Notes under the pieces: model-generated
Databases searched by the model: none
What the model was told of the DNA's origin: nothing
Seen by the model: only the letters and a program-made list of their open reading frames with translations
Part shown: one piece after another, positions 21,722 to 35,601 of the stretch
Numbering within the stretch: the first letter of the stretch is position 1
Layout: each line of letters starts with the position of its first letter
Position numbers and translations under genes: made by a program
Assembly (NCBI GenBank): GCA_018296165.2
Contig: JACKQL020000035.1
Coordinates: forward strand, 1-64,000
Source of the DNA: Termitomyces sp. T153
Taxonomy: Eukaryota > Basidiomycota > Agaricomycetes > Agaricales > Lyophyllaceae
Direction: 5' to 3'
DNA: 64,000 bases

Positions 21722-22772
21722 TCATTTTTGAAATGATTCTAGGCCATCCACAACAGATTTTTTCAGCTAAAGATAGTGATAGACACGTCAGCATTCGTAG
21801 GCAAAATTGGCGGACTAAACAAACGCACAGCGGGACTTGGGCCTGCTCCCTCAAAGTAATGTAGGACGAATTCTGTAGCCACCCAGTCACTCTCGATAGA
21901 ACCAAGATCTCTAAATACTAATGTTCGCTGTCGTTCATGGGAGGGGGCAGACAGAAATATATCCAATGGAGAATGTTTCTCCAGTGGTGAATTTGGGAAG
22001 AGAGACTTGAGCTTTCGCATTGGCGAAGCAATAGCGAGAACTTCTTCTTCTGAAATGGTACTATTCTTCTTTCCTAGAGCTATCCTTGCCTGCAATGCTC
22101 GCATAAAGGCGTCACGTAGGTGAGTGTAAGATGTTGTCCGGACAGGAACTAACAGGAGAGATCTCGATCATGTTCAAGCAATGAGGTAAGTTGAAACGCA
22201 CCAATCCTGATCACACATGCGGAGTTTCGCACAATCTCTTCGATTTTCTCGTTTGATGTCATATCTTGGGAGATCTGATGAATGTGAGACAATTTACAAT
22301 ACATTGATGCACGACCACTGACCCTGAGATTGGGATTTTCCATGTCTGCGTAGAAACCGACTGAATAAACTTTGATACCCAGGAATGAAACAGTTCGTAC
22401 TCCAAGGCCAACAAGGGTCATCGTAGGAATCTTGACCTTGGAAGGGATACGTATGCTTTTTGGAAATTCAATAGATGTTGCAGGGTCTACTGTGAAGGGG
22501 GTCAACATGAGTCAAAAGTGAGCATAAAGATACAAACCAACGCTTTCCTGTGCATCAGAAGCCGCAGCGTCAGTATCTAGGTGGATAGTTTGCCCCGACA
22601 AAAGCGCAGCAGCTGAGAAGGCTGCCACGGCTGCAGAACCCCATAGTAGGCGAGACCTTGGACAACTAGACTTGTATTGCGGCGTTGAAGAAAAGACGCG
22701 AGACGAAGAGGTGGGTAGGAAGCCGCTTCGAGCACGCGCGGCGCGTGCAAGAGGCTGGAAAAAGCTAAACAT
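21722..22772 (-). CDS. AIM18/AIM46-like mitochondrial chalcone-isomerase-fold protein
   Basis: Five exons on the minus strand (22538-22772, 22323-22489, 22202-22274, 21829-22148, 21722-21766) join to 840 nt, 279 residues. The N-terminus is a mitochondrial presequence (FQPLARAARARSG, then SSSRVFSSTP) with a short hydrophobic stretch (LLWGSAAVAAFSAAALLSG). The body matches the yeast Aim18/Aim46 family: EFPKSIRIPSKV, TLVGLGVRTVSFLGIKVYSV, GFYAD, NSACVIRIVPVRTTSYTHLR and DAFMRALQARI, ending SPALKKSVVDGLESFQK. The family has a chalcone-isomerase-like fold and is mitochondrial; its activity is not established. The gene is divergent from BLM10, with 211 bp between the two start codons. Confidence 0.88.
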
Positions 22773-22983
22773 GTGCAGACCTTCAAGTTTATCGGGGAGG
22801 GAAATCCTAATGATGTAAGCTTCCCCACGTGTCTGACCTAGGTTGCAGAAGAAACTTGGAAGGCTTGCGCGTACGAGTCTTTGCAAGCGGGCTAACCACG
22901 GCTGTTCCCCGCTCTAGACGCGTCAGCCTTTGATATTTGTATATAGCACCTTCCAATCAGTCAGTTCCTCTATCATACCTCTC
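22773..22983. promoter_or_regulatory. Shared upstream region of AIM18-like and BLM10 genes
   Basis: Only 211 bp separate the two divergent start codons, so both promoters must fit here or extend into the genes. I see no clear TATA box. TATTTGTATATAGC at 22933-22946 is the nearest candidate on the BLM10 side. Confidence 0.5.
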
Positions 22984-25900
22984 ATGGCACACTTTCATTC
23001 CACTTCTGAACTCATAGAACTGACCGTCACACCTCTCCAAACGCCGGACCCCAGCATGGAGGACGACGGCTTTTCCATAACCGACACTCCTATCGAATCC
23101 GTGTCCCTGTCGGATTATGAGAAGCAACTTGCGTCGCTTCAGACCTATCTCGATTCCGTGCCGTATGCAACCGAGTCCGTGGACGAAATGCATCGGAAGT
23201 TAGAAGAGATCGTGGGCAAGATCTACATCGCTGCCAAGACGCAGAACTGGCTCGTTTTGAGCACTTGGGATGGGCTGCTCCAATGGTATGGTGTATGTTC
23301 CCATATTCCCTTATGAAAATCTTATCTGCTATAGTTGGCTTTTGATGCGTTATCCTATGCCCAAATCGACGCGCGCCAAGCTGGTTCGTCTGTATTATGA
23401 GTTGTCCCTAATTCCTGGTGTGGAACCCCGGGTCATTCGAAGCTGGACGGACATGCTTTCTCGTCTATTGGCCAACAAACCGGGTTCCAAGCGCAAGCTG
23501 GAATCTACCGATCTTGAACTTCCTTGGAAACCTCTGTGGCGTGCCTTGACCAAAGAACTGTGGCCGAAGAAGCGAATCCAAGATGTTAAGTATGTCATTT
23601 ATGCCTTGTCGAGAATATCCTCACGGATATTATTTATCAACAGTCGCAATGTCGTAAATATCCTTCTGTACGTCGCTGAACAGTGTAAACGATATTTTCC
23701 TGCGCGAGAGATCCTTGAGATGCTGGACACGTTCTTGCCACTTCTAACCGAAGATGTGGGTACCTCATCATGATCGTCGTCGATTTGTGATACATCCTCC
23801 TTTATAGACTGTGTTGTCCGTAGTGCCAGTCATGACATCATTCCTTCCGCCAACCCACATGCATCTTTATATCCCCGCTCTCTTCAAGATATGGGAGGCC
23901 TTCAACTCATCTGTAATAGACGATAGAATACTTGAACTAGCTGGCCTCCTATCAGAAGAACATATCTCTGGGAATAGTATAGATGCTGGCGACAAGGGTG
24001 ACACACAATGGAAAGATGTTGGAATCTGGACTCATGCAGAATGGCAGGTCCTCATTGGCAAAGGGTTAAACTCGATGAGTAAGCCGAGACGATTCTGTCG
24101 TGATACATCGAGCTCAACGTCTACTCGGCTTGGTCTACAGATATTCCCGTTGGGACGCAGGTAATAAACGGCTGTCAGATCAAAATCAACCATGTTTCTC
24201 AATAATTTTCCTCCAGGGTGCCTCAACAACTGCTGGCCACGCTGATACCTTGTCGGACAAGGATTCGTTGAGAATTAAAAAGAATATTAATCGTTTCAGT
24301 ACGTTCGGAACAGTTTCTTTGCCTTGTCCTCAGAACCTTCATATCTTCATATAGGTGCTTTTGCCAAGGTTATTGTCTACTCCATGGCAGTTGACGGAGA
24401 AATCCGTAGCGATGTAAACCAGAAAGGTTATGTAGCTGGTTCCAGAGCTCTCGACTCGCTAGATCGCGTCATCACAAGTACGGAATCGTTTTTTCACCCG
24501 TCAAACACTGGTCAATGGACGAGCACGGTACCGATCGAGTATGCTTGATTGTCTTACTCTTACTGACGCTCTTAAAGTTGACGGCCTTTTTAAATCGTCT
24601 GGCGGCTGAATTTATCAAACGTGTTAAAGAGGAACAGCAAGAGTCCTGCAGAACTCCTGTGGTAAATCTTTCTGCTGTAATTCTGATCGATCTTTCATTC
24701 ATCCCTGTATTAGACGCGTCGTCTGACTCCAGCAATCCGCAAAAGCTTCGTGGCAATTCTTCGTACCCCAGCACTGCTTGCCATGTTTTCTAAAGATCGA
24801 ACGAGTGCAAGCTATGCGCAGAGTTCCTTACGTGTTATGGCGATTCTTGAACCGGGGATGGTAATGCCAGAGCTCCTGGAGCGTGCGTACGGTGGACTCG
24901 AGATAGTGAACGAGACACATCGTACAACTGCTGTGCTGAATATGCTTGCCGGGGTTGCTCTGCCCTTAGTTTCGGAAAGTACGTGGTCAGGCGGACAAAG
25001 GCACCTCGTCCCTCTCCTCGAACTGTGTATCCCAGGCATTGATCTCGTGTGTATCATCAACATCCCTCGACTACCAGTAATGGAACGCTGATTCTGCTAA
25101 CAGAATGATCCATCTAAGACTATGTGTACGACTATGTTCATAGTCTCCGTGGTGCAGCATATCAAACTCGGCGACTTGACTAGATTTCCTTCTGGAATAT
25201 CCTACTCACACGATACAGATGTCATTATGGAGAATGAATATGACATTGGACAAGGTGTTGACACCGCTATCCCTGCATTGAGCCAAGAAGAAACAAGATC
25301 TCTTGTACGGGATACCACTGCGAGCTTTGCAGGTGAAGATAATGCTCTCCACTGCCAACTCTTTTCTGATCATTAAATGGTTCAGATTGGGTTACATCAC
25401 TTGTTAGACGCATTCTTGCTCTGTACGAGAACCTGCCTGAAGAAGGTGGAAGACGGAACACCACTGGAGGGAAACAGGAAGAGGGTGTTCTCAAGTCGAT
25501 TAAAGCCATGATGGATGTTGTCTGTCTTCATCTGTCTGACGAGCTCTTCGACCTCGTCCTCAACCTTCTCTACGACTATGCGACAACAAATGCGAAGTCA
25601 AATGCTGTTGCTGCTTTTGGTCAACTCATCGCGTGTATGGCCAGGGTCAAACCTGACAAGACGATGTCTAAATTCCTACCTCACTGTATTTTACAAATTG
25701 AAGAAGAGATCAAACACGGGGCATCAAGCGTCAGGACGACGTCTTCGCATGCTGCTCTCCCTTCCGACACTACCTTGCATTGGAGTAAGTTCTACCATTA
25801 ACCATTAGATTATTGCTTTGACCTCTGTCAGACCTCTCCATTCTACGGGGATGCTTGGGATTTGGTGGCACTGTCGTAAGTTTGTGATGAACATTCATAT

Positions 25901-28900
25901 CTTACGGTGTTGATCATCCTGTCATTCCTTAAGTTGTTGAAACACAAACAACAAATCCTGAACCTCCTCGTGCTCCTGATAGATAAAACCAAAAGCGAAC
26001 GAGGATACACCAGTACGGGACGTTTGATCATGCGAACACTTCACACTCTTGCGGAAACCTACCCAACCAACAGTCGTTTCGTAAATGCTGACGTATGGGA
26101 CGATCCAGGTAGGATATTCGTACTTGTGCCAGATTCCATGTCTGATCTGCGAGTGACTAGTGTTCAACAAGGACCACAACATACACTGGGGACGCCTTTA
26201 CAACCCCGAAGATGTTGTAATCGAATGGCATGGTAGGTGCTTCGATTTGCGCGATAGCTATTGCTAATTTTATATGACCAAGTTCCAAACGATGATGAAG
26301 TTGCCTTCGTTCTCGAAATTCTCGATCATGTTTTCCTGCCTGCTATTGACAAGGTCGAAAATCTGCTCAAAACTACTTCTAGATGGGACAATGTCGATCG
26401 AAATGACTTTTGTCGGCAGGTCGCTATGTTTTCCTACGTATATGTATGTCTAACGCTATACTCTGAAGATACCTGTATGCTTGTAGAACGACCTGGGTCG
26501 GGTTGTCTACCTTCATCAAGGAACAACCAAAGGAGACTGTTAATCCTTGCCTCAATGACACTGAGTTGGCAGAGATGATCGCAGTGCCGCTTGATATGAA
26601 AGCCGGTTTCACCTTAACTGACGCCAGCGATCCTCGTTATCAAAAAGCTGCAGCCTACAGATTGCGGTATGGTGATGTCTGTCAAAGAGCGGCTTTTGCA
26701 CTGCGACAGAAAATCGGCAGCGAGGATCACATCGATGCTGTCACAGGAGTGGCACGCGCCATTGATACGTTCATGCTCGGGTACGGTTTGAATAGAAGCG
26801 ATCTCGACTCTTTGGTGAAGAACTACGACCAAGCCAGAGAGTGAGGAAGACACGTCTTTGTTGACCTACAATGTCTCATCGATTTCTCAACAGTGCCAAT
26901 CGTTTCTGGAACAAGCAAAGGGAGAATTCGCGGCTGGTGTTTCTAAAGCGAGCGCAGGTATACCATAGCGGGCGTGTATACATGCATTCTCTATATCGAC
27001 GTCGATCCGCCCTTGACGATAAACTTCTCGAAGAGCTCGTAGAGTTGTCACTTTCCCCATATACTCGGGTTAGAAGGTCAGTCATATTGCGAGTAATTGC
27101 AAACGTTTATCAACTCAACTGGCTGTAGACTGGCACAACATGTTCTTGATAATGTCTGCGGTGTAAGTTCAAATGATTCCCGTCCTAGACTATCTCCTGA
27201 TTCAACCAGTACTACGTCCGATCAACTCGGTTCATTCTTCCCTCTATTTTCGATGCTCTAGGAAAAGGAAGTGACCCCGACAGGATGAAGGGAGCGCTGT
27301 ACGTCCTTTGGAATAAAGGTACAGGTGGGTCCAAGGTCTCTGATAGGATAGCATTCTTTTTGACTTGTTGAAGCTGCATATGCTCTTGGCGGTAAGAAAA
27401 ATTGTGTGACTCTGCCATAGTTTCACTAAAGGGGCAGTAGACATGGGGTTTCACCATCGCTATCTGGTTTCCCTTCTTGAGTGTCAACACGAAGAAAAAG
27501 TGTGTTTATCTTTCTCTCGACACAAAGCACATTTTTTCATGTTTGGTTTGTTAGCCTTCCATACAAAAACTTGTTAGTAACCTTTCCGGAGATTGTTATT
27601 CTCATATGCCAGAAGAGGCTGTGCATACCGATGCCTATTCGCTCGCTACCCCAGGTGTCGAAGCAGCTTTGGAAGACTTGATTGCAGAGTTTTCCTCCAA
27701 CTTGGTAGACCAGCAATTGCTGAAAGCTGCGGTAGACAAGACATTGATCAGAGTATCGAGAAGAGGCGAAATCTATGACAATACTGTAAGCCACAAATGC
27801 CCTGCAAAACAGTCCTAGTTACATGCTAAACCCATAGGTATCTTCTATTCTTGCGGTCGCCACTCAATCAACAACTCATGTAATAGTTTTCGCTGACATT
27901 GCTCACATTTACTGATGTTTTACATGTTTAGTGGCGCTATGTAGAAATGGCAGCACGGTTTCTGCTACTTTTGCTTCGTAGGGATGCCGTGACCCCTCCT
28001 GAAGTGGTGAAGTTCTTCATGGAACAATGTCTGAGCCCTCAACCCCCCATTCGTCACATTGCTCAAAGGTAAGACATTCTTGTCGCAAAACCAGTTTAGA
28101 CTGACTCTCGTCATGATTGAAGGGCCATGATCAAGGTACTGACATTTATGAAGCTCAGAAGTTACTCCATGTCAAGGGAGGCATTATGGCTTGATGAGTG
28201 GCGGAATCCATTGGCACAGGACGTCGAGATCACAAATCCTGAGAACTTTATGCTTGGCTTTGATGAATCTCTCGAATTCACTGGGTAGGTTACTTATATA
28301 TCTGTTATGTTTGACCGACTCACATCGCTTGATCGCAGGGGTCTCTATGTTGACAAGATTAGGACCGGCTTCCTGGCTTGGACTTCGGTCATCAAAGCTT
28401 ACAGAGCTGTGGAAGACTCTTCGGGAATACAGTTCGAGCCAGAATCACAACCGTGTTTGACCGTCATTCGTAGCATCATTTCGAACCCGGATTACTACTC
28501 GAAACTATTATTACTCTGGAGCCAAGAATCTGGAAAATCTGGAGGAACCATCGAGCTACGAAAAGAGAACATCTTGTTTATCAAAAGTTTGGGTCAGTAT
28601 TTTTTTCAATGGTCGTTGGTGCCAATTCAAAAACCGTATTACAGTCAAAGTTCTAGAACAAGACGGGCTTGAAAACTTGCTGGTCAATATCGACTCTTCT
28701 TTGAATGATTCGGATAAATTCAAACAGCGCGCAAGCGCGGAGGTACTTAGTGGAATATTGCGTGGTTCGTGTCGCGATTATTAATCTATGAAACGGTATC
28801 TCAACATCTTTCTCAGGGTCTAAACACTGGCCTAAAACGCTGCTCAACAATCTATGGACATGGACTATGCCCAGACTGGATAGAATATTTGGGCAAATCA

Positions 28901-30896
28901 AGCCTGACACCATTACCTTTTGGGAAACCTTTTTCTATGTAAAGTACTTCTTCTCTTTATTTCTGGGCTCAGCCTTATAGAGTAGTATCAATTACGGAAC
29001 CTCGATCCGCGCCGTAATAAACCCATGATAGATTGGATTTTGGCCCTGCCACTCGAATTTAGTGGGGACTCCGCCTTCGCAAGTGAGTCATTTCGAGACC
29101 TTCCGTCTAGAAAATTGAGCTGACTTGTCAGTGAGCAAATCCATTACAATTCTTGGCATTCTTATCGAGAGTCTTGGTGTCTTTTTCAACACGAAAGCGG
29201 ATAAATATATCCAGATCTTTTTTGAAAATGCGAACACCGATTATGCCGACGTACGTGCTTTTCTATTTCGAGAGAAAGACCATAAAATTTTGGTAAAGAT
29301 GAGGTCACATATTTGCCAAAATCTATCCGTACTCATGAGAAATCAATGGCGGCCTGTATACCCATCCATCGAGGTATTCCTGCACGCTTGTACAATCTCC
29401 GATGACCCACTACATATCCGGTAAATGGTTCGGCTTATTTGAACTCGAATTCGATCTCACAAAGTATTTAGCCAGGCGAGATATCTCCATCATGTCCTCG
29501 CCATTCAAGACAAGTTACCGTTTTGGCGAGAAACACGTCTTCCGTCACCGCGTGTCAGTCAATCTGAGGTTCGTCTTCTATGGCTTATCGTCCCCATAGT
29601 GTTCTCATGTGTCGGCATACAGTATGATAAAGTTGGTTCAACCTGTACGTCTTCTCGGCCGCTCGAACACATTTTCCCCTGCCCAAGCTCGAACAAATGC
29701 TAAGACAGTTTGCAGTGCTCCAGTGGGTCTGGGTTGCGGCTCATGGCGCCCAGGCCTGTTTGGTATTTCCATATATCATTCCCTTAATGTGCGTTCTGTG
29801 ATGAAAGCACGGATAGAGTCGGATTTCTTAATTTTTCACCTTTCCACAGGCCTGAAATATTCCGCATGTCAGAGCTCAACGATAGTCCAGACCTACAGAT
29901 GTATAGTTCTGCCGTGTTATATGTGCTATCTGCAGTATCGCCGCCGGTTGAGTATGTTCATGCGATTCTGAGCGATTTCGCATCTGCTATCAAGTCATCC
30001 CAGGCAAGATTTCTACAGAATATAAAATCTCGCTAGTTAACAAGATAACTTTATTTTCTTAGTCGTGGCGAATACGCCTACATGCCCTACCGGCACTAGT
30101 GGTGTTTTTCTATCGTAATCTGCTAACAATCTCTGAGGAAAGCGCTGCACAAATCATGGACGTCCTTTTGGAATGTTTGGGTGATGAAAATGTCGAGGTC
30201 CGAGAGATGGCGTCCAAGGCTTTGTCAGGAGTGGTCAGATGCTCTCAACGTCAAAGCATTTTACCCCTCAAGGTGAGTTCGCCGATGTCTATTCTGTTGC
30301 GTCTGGTTGTTAAACAATTACCCACAAGGATCGCTTCGTTGCCTTAACCCATAAAATCACTCTTCCTCCCAGGCGAGACCCATCATATCCAGAATCCTTG
30401 CGATCTCTCCATTCTGCAATCCTCGGATTGTGTGCCCTCATAGAAAGCCTTCCATATTCTGTCGAACCATGGATCCCGTCACTTACTGAAGGTGTGCTTC
30501 TCATGCTGTACTCGCTTATTCTCAGTACCTTACGGCATGTCCGCCGAGCAGTTTTGGCACCCCACGCCACTGACCCACCTCCCATTTCTACCACAATTCG
30601 AAAGTGTGCGTCCGAGTTCAAAAAGGTACAGAGCTTTTTTTGGATGGTGCTTGGACACTGCTGATTCGTTTATGATATGTTCACAATAGACCCATCAGGT
30701 ATGGCCAAATTGAGACTTACACCGATGCCTTCGTTGAACTTGTTCTTGACAGGATACATGGCACAAAGATCAATATATGTTTAACGAGGACCAACTTCAG
30801 AGTCTATCCACGATGTTGGTAGGAACTTCATACTGTAAGTCTTGACGATGTAGCGTGCATTGCAAGAGTTTAATCGATTCCCTCGCAGACGCCTGA
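22984..30896 (+). CDS. BLM10: Proteasome activator Blm10/PA200
   Basis: Blm10 is a giant HEAT-repeat ring that caps the 20S proteasome. The gene spans 7.9 kb with roughly 30 short introns. The product is roughly 1,900-2,100 residues by estimate; exons were not all fixed. The start MAHFHSTSELIEL opens exon 1 (22984-23285), with the first intron 23286-23334. Characteristic segments are WLLMRYPMPKSTRAKLVRLY, PWKPLWRALTKELWPKKR, TSFLPPTHMHLYIPALFKIW, GGQRHLVPLLELCIPGID, WHVPNDDEVAFVLEILDHV and KTHQDTWHKDQYMFNEDQLQ. The C-terminus is TSYYA: TAC-T is followed by an intron (GTAAGT...CGCAG) and the last exon AC-GCC-TGA (30889-30896). That is the Tyr-Tyr-Ala tail by which Blm10 docks into the proteasome alpha ring. 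No premature stop was found in the stretches checked. Confidence 0.93.
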
Positions 30897-32515
30897 GTAA
30901 TTCGAGCGTGTGTCCATGATGGTTGTACATTGACTATTTTACAATTATGTGTTGATTCGAGAAGAACAACGGGAATCAGAACTTAGTGCATTGCCCAAGA
31001 AGTCGATCTTCCCGAGTCACTTATCGATGGCAATCGTGGAAATCTTGCAGCGTGTTAAACATGTGTCTTAGAATCAAGGTCCATCGACTCTTCCCAGTGG
31101 TCAGACCGAAGTTCTATAAGGTTACAAGGCACCACGGGTGCTATTGTTATGAATTGCAAGACCCGACAACTTGGGGTGGCCGCCAAAGCTCGCTAGAAGT
31201 GTCAAATTTCTAAATGACCATTGGGCGACGGTCACCATGCATCCCTGGATGCCCTGAACACTTCTGCCAAACGTGTTTTCCCCGCACTTGAAAACGGTTT
31301 CGAAAGCCAGGAATTGTCTTCAGAGTGCTCATAAGTCAGATAACAACACGTTGCATGGGCTCGGGATGCAACGGAAGATTTTGTGCCCTCGATTCTGCTG
31401 ATAACTAAAATTGTATGTGCGATGGTTTGGAAGTCTCTGTTTCGCGGAGTTGGAATGCCTCGGTCATGTGTTGCCATAATTAGCTGAGTTAGCGGAATCC
31501 CGAGGCTGAAGTTGATCGATCGATGGATGTTCTGCAAACATTGTGCCGAGTGCCGACTGGAGGTGGCGCCGGGATGGTACTTAATCTGAGCTCCCGACTA
31601 CGCGCAGATAACCCCTAGCTCAAAGGAGCGGACTCCGCAGCACTTTGAGAAAAAGTGATCCTGATTGAATATGAACACGAGGCATCATTTCCATACTATG
31701 AAATGTGGAAAGTTGAGAAGAAGAACGAAAAAGGAGTGAGCTAAACTATGAATGTTTGAAGATCCTGGTAAATCGCTATCGACATATGTATCTATGAATT
31801 GAATTATGGGCCAGAGGATCAAGGAGTGATGGGGGCGCCCCACGTGGCCAGGATGGCGCTGAGCGGCGGGAGACGACGTCGAGCAGGCGGGGATTGTCGT
31901 TGTCGGGAGCGCTGTGTCTGGTCAGTACATACGAGATTGCTGGAACTCGCTGGAGGTCAAATGAACGAGCAAGCTGTGTGATGCGGAGTTTGAAGGGATG
32001 TGATGATGCCCGAAAGGGAAGACTGTTGGACAGCCATAATTTTCGTTGGCGGGCCAGCAATTTCTCCCCACAACTCCCAGCACGCCCAGCTTGAGCAGGC
32101 CAGAGACGGCCTTGGACGAGTTCTGCTCTGTCGACGCTGTGTTGAATTATCCAAGAAGAACACGACAGGCCTAGGGCACGTTGCAAGCGATCAAAAGCTT
32201 GACGAGATTCCGTGAATGCCTCCCCCTAGCCTCGCCTTCTTTTCCTTCTTAACCTCACATTGTCTCTAGATTCCACCTATCCCGTTCCTGTCACCAGGTC
32301 GTGCTCCCGGTTCTCCACGACCTTACGATCCTCACGCCAGCCTCGTTTTTATACCTATCTGTCCTCTGTCCTCCCTTACTCCGGTCAGCAAGTTGAGCGG
32401 TGTATCTATCAGCCATCATCCAAACTTTTTATCTTCATCTCTCATCTCCTTTTAATTTACTGGCAAGTCTCTTCTCCCAGCTAACTCCACTTCGTCTCAG
32501 CCATTACTCACAGTA
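30897..32515. other. Intergenic; promoter and pyrimidine-rich leader of the CCCH gene
   Basis: No convincing gene. Open frames at 31232-31537 and 31776-32186 on the minus strand lack recognisable domains. From about 32220 to 32515 the + strand is rich in C and T (CTTCTTTTCCTTCTTAACC-like runs), typical of fungal 5' leaders, leading into the ATG at 32516. Confidence 0.45.
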
Positions 32516-35357
32516 ATGCGTAAACCAGTCACGAAATCAAGTCTTTCGACCAAGAACTATCAAAGTAGCTCTGACGACGACCTTCAGACCCCTACCGCTT
32601 ACAACCATCGACCATACGCTGCTAATACCATTGGTTGGTCCATTCCTCACGTTTCTAACACAGTAGTAAGTCGATACCACCCTGTGCCACGTGTTCGCCA
32701 CAGTTCTCACTGCTATTCTGTGTCTTCTATAAAGAATTGGCCCTTGTCTACAGCCGACGAACCTTCGCCTGTCCATCTGACTACCATCGGCAGACCGCGT
32801 ACGACCGCCTTGAACAAAATCCCTCCCTATATGCCGACTCGCGCAGAAAGCAAACCCTCCGACTACCCGACCAACCGTTGGCGCCTCAACAACGATAATC
32901 AGTTCGTAGACACCCAGTGGGACCTAACAACTGACGTTATGAGGTTGAAGATTACTGAAAGTTCTGCCGAAGCAGATGATGTTCATAATCAGCTTCGTAC
33001 CCCGCCAAAGGCTAAAATTCCAGCTGTCACTCATCTCGGCGAGGGGAGCCCATTAGAAACATCATCGAGCACTAGCGCCGGCTCCTCACCGCAGGCTTCC
33101 GAGCATGAGATCAGCATCTCCCATTCTCGTGGCTCTTCCACAGATACAACTGCATCTAGCTCTCAGGAGTCAGTCGGTTCGGTTCCGGCTGGCCCGATGC
33201 TCGTCAAGCCTTCTCTCACCCTTGACACTGGAAACGAAACCAAAGAACGCCCTCACTCCTTCAGTGGCGGCCTCTCTGCTGCCGATCTTCACCGCCTACA
33301 GCAGGCTGGAGACGCTTCAGAACTGATCGATCGACAGGGCCAATATAGAGAGAATACAGGCTCGATTGCTGAACAACTATCATATCCATCCATTGCGAAC
33401 CATATTCACCGACCACAGCCACAACCTCATCCACAGATGTTTGATTATCGGAGCGATCAATCACAGGCTCTTGTCCCGGAGGAACTTATGCTAGACTATA
33501 ATACACAACGCAATTATCAAGGAGTTCCCCTCGCACCCCCTCCTGGACCAGCAGCATTTGTTCAAGGACGTCCTAATAATAACATTATTCTTTCAGCCTA
33601 TCGTCAACCTCCGCGTGGTTATCAGGGTGTAGTTGCCAACCCGCAAGGAATACCTTACCCCAACCATACAGCTCACCTTTCATTGGGTAATACGCAACAA
33701 TTATATGATATGATGCTTCCTGGATCCATGGATGTCCATCACCCAGCTGTTGCGCGCGTCCAGCAGCAGCATAATGTCTTCCGTCCCAGTCACCATCATT
33801 CTGCTTCCGACCCATCAGTAGCAATGCGTGAGGTGACTACGATGGCGCTGATGAATAGCGGAATACAAACCCCCTATGCTCCTGGACTCTTCCAACCCGG
33901 CCCGGGAATGCCTGCAATTCCTGTGTACCCTAATCAATTCTATGCACCTCAGGACCAATATCCAATCCCGGATGCCATGACTGCTACACGCATTCAGCCT
34001 CAGTATAGTGGCCAATATAGTATTGTCCCTGCACAGGGTTCGGGAGTGGCAGCCGGACCTCTTTCAAGCCCGACGACTACTAATGGTCAAGGCCCGAGCG
34101 CCAATAATCGTAAGCTAGGTCTATACAAAACTGAATTATGCCGCAGTTGGGAAGAGAAGGGGACTTGTCGGTACGGGTCAAAATGTCAATTTGCTCATGG
34201 AGAAGATGAGCTACGCAAGGTGGCTCGTCATCCCAAGGTCGGTTGACCGATTTCTTTCTTGGTGTCCAGCAATTCACGTATTTGGTCCACAGTACAAGAC
34301 CGAAATTTGTAGGGTTCGTTCCTTTTATACTATGATATACCTATATCCTCTGACCTTAATACTTGGCAGACGTTCTGGGTGTCTGGAACTTGCCCTTACG
34401 GGAAAAGATGTTGTTTCATTCATACTGAGCTTCCAGCTTCCGGAGCGACGCCTAATGGCGGTGGCACTCCTACAATTGACGGCACACCCCAACAACAAGG
34501 TCCCGATGTTCGCTCCCTAAGCACTACTAGTGACCCCAATGAGGTGACGGCATCGCTGCTAGCTCGTATCTCCGGAAAACGTGTTCAAGAACCGAACAAC
34601 CTTGTCACACCCGTCGATGGAACACCGTTTCAGTTCGGTCGTCCTCCAACTGGGTCTTTGAGGGTTGATACCTCAGCACTCGATACCTCTGTTAAGCAGA
34701 ACAAGTCCGCATACCCCACCTTCGCCAGCACCGGCATCATGTTACCCGCCCCAGAGCGCAAGTCGCAGAAGTCTCCTGCTCCCGTCACGGCTGGCCCCGA
34801 CCTGGGGAGACATAATAACGCGCGCCGGGAAATTGTGGGCTATAACTCAGTATGTTTCTTTTCCTTCCTAGCAATATCAATCTGACTGAAACTCCAGCAC
34901 CGTACTCATAAGGCCAATGCTTCGACCAGCTCCAGTGTCCATCAATCCGTAAATAGTTCGGAGGTAGACCTCAATTTCAGTTCCTCACCGCCCGCTCCGT
35001 CCGGCCTCTCTTTCCCAATTTCGTCCAATGATGCCCCTGCACGACCGAATGGACATGTCAGAGCTGGCAGTGCAGGAAATTGGGCTGGTTTTCCACGTAG
35101 TCACCTCTCGCAGTCGCCCTTCCCCACCTCAAATGAAAATACAGTCAATGCGCCATGGTCATCGACAGATCTTGGGCTCGGGTCGTCGAGACTGCATGAG
35201 AAGGTATGGGCATAATAAAACGTGGATAGTATTCAATTTTGTTATTCCTTTTTGAACGATCATCATCATTTACTCTTACCGCCAGGACGGACGGTTTCAT
35301 CTACTTATGTCCACGAGGATTTCTGAACGTGCCTACGATTCCCCTTTGTCTTTATAG
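32516..35357 (+). CDS. Tandem CCCH zinc-finger RNA-binding protein (TTP/TIS11 type)
   Basis: Proteins of this family bind AU-rich elements in mRNA 3' ends and promote decay; yeast Cth1/Cth2 do this in iron limitation. Exons 32516-34237, 34293-34313, 34370-34849, 34898-35203 and 35286-35357 join to 2601 nt, about 866 residues. The N-terminal 540 residues are disordered and rich in Ser, Pro and Gln. The two fingers are C-X8-C-X5-C-X3-H each: [21 protein letters not shown] and [21 protein letters not shown]. Each is preceded by YKTEL or YKTEI, with the 18-residue linker of the TTP family. The middle of the tandem is split by a 21-nt microexon (YKTEICR). If the last intron is retained the protein ends at VWA; the spliced ending SPLSL is preferred because the intron borders are good. 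Confidence 0.9.
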
Positions 35358-35601
35358 CTCCCTTTCAAAACACACCATGTCAAGTTTCATCATTGTGTTT
35401 GCTACTTGTTGTCGTACAGGGTTACTTATATCACCAATCCTCATCGCATCTCAGTTAAATATCATGTTTATTCAGTATTGTCAATGTTGTTGGATCGGGT
35501 ATCATTCAGATTCTAATGAACAGTTAAGTATCTAAAGACATCCGCAGCCCTCAAGACCCAAAATACGGTCACTATGTAATCCATGAGATGATGAAAACTG
35601 A

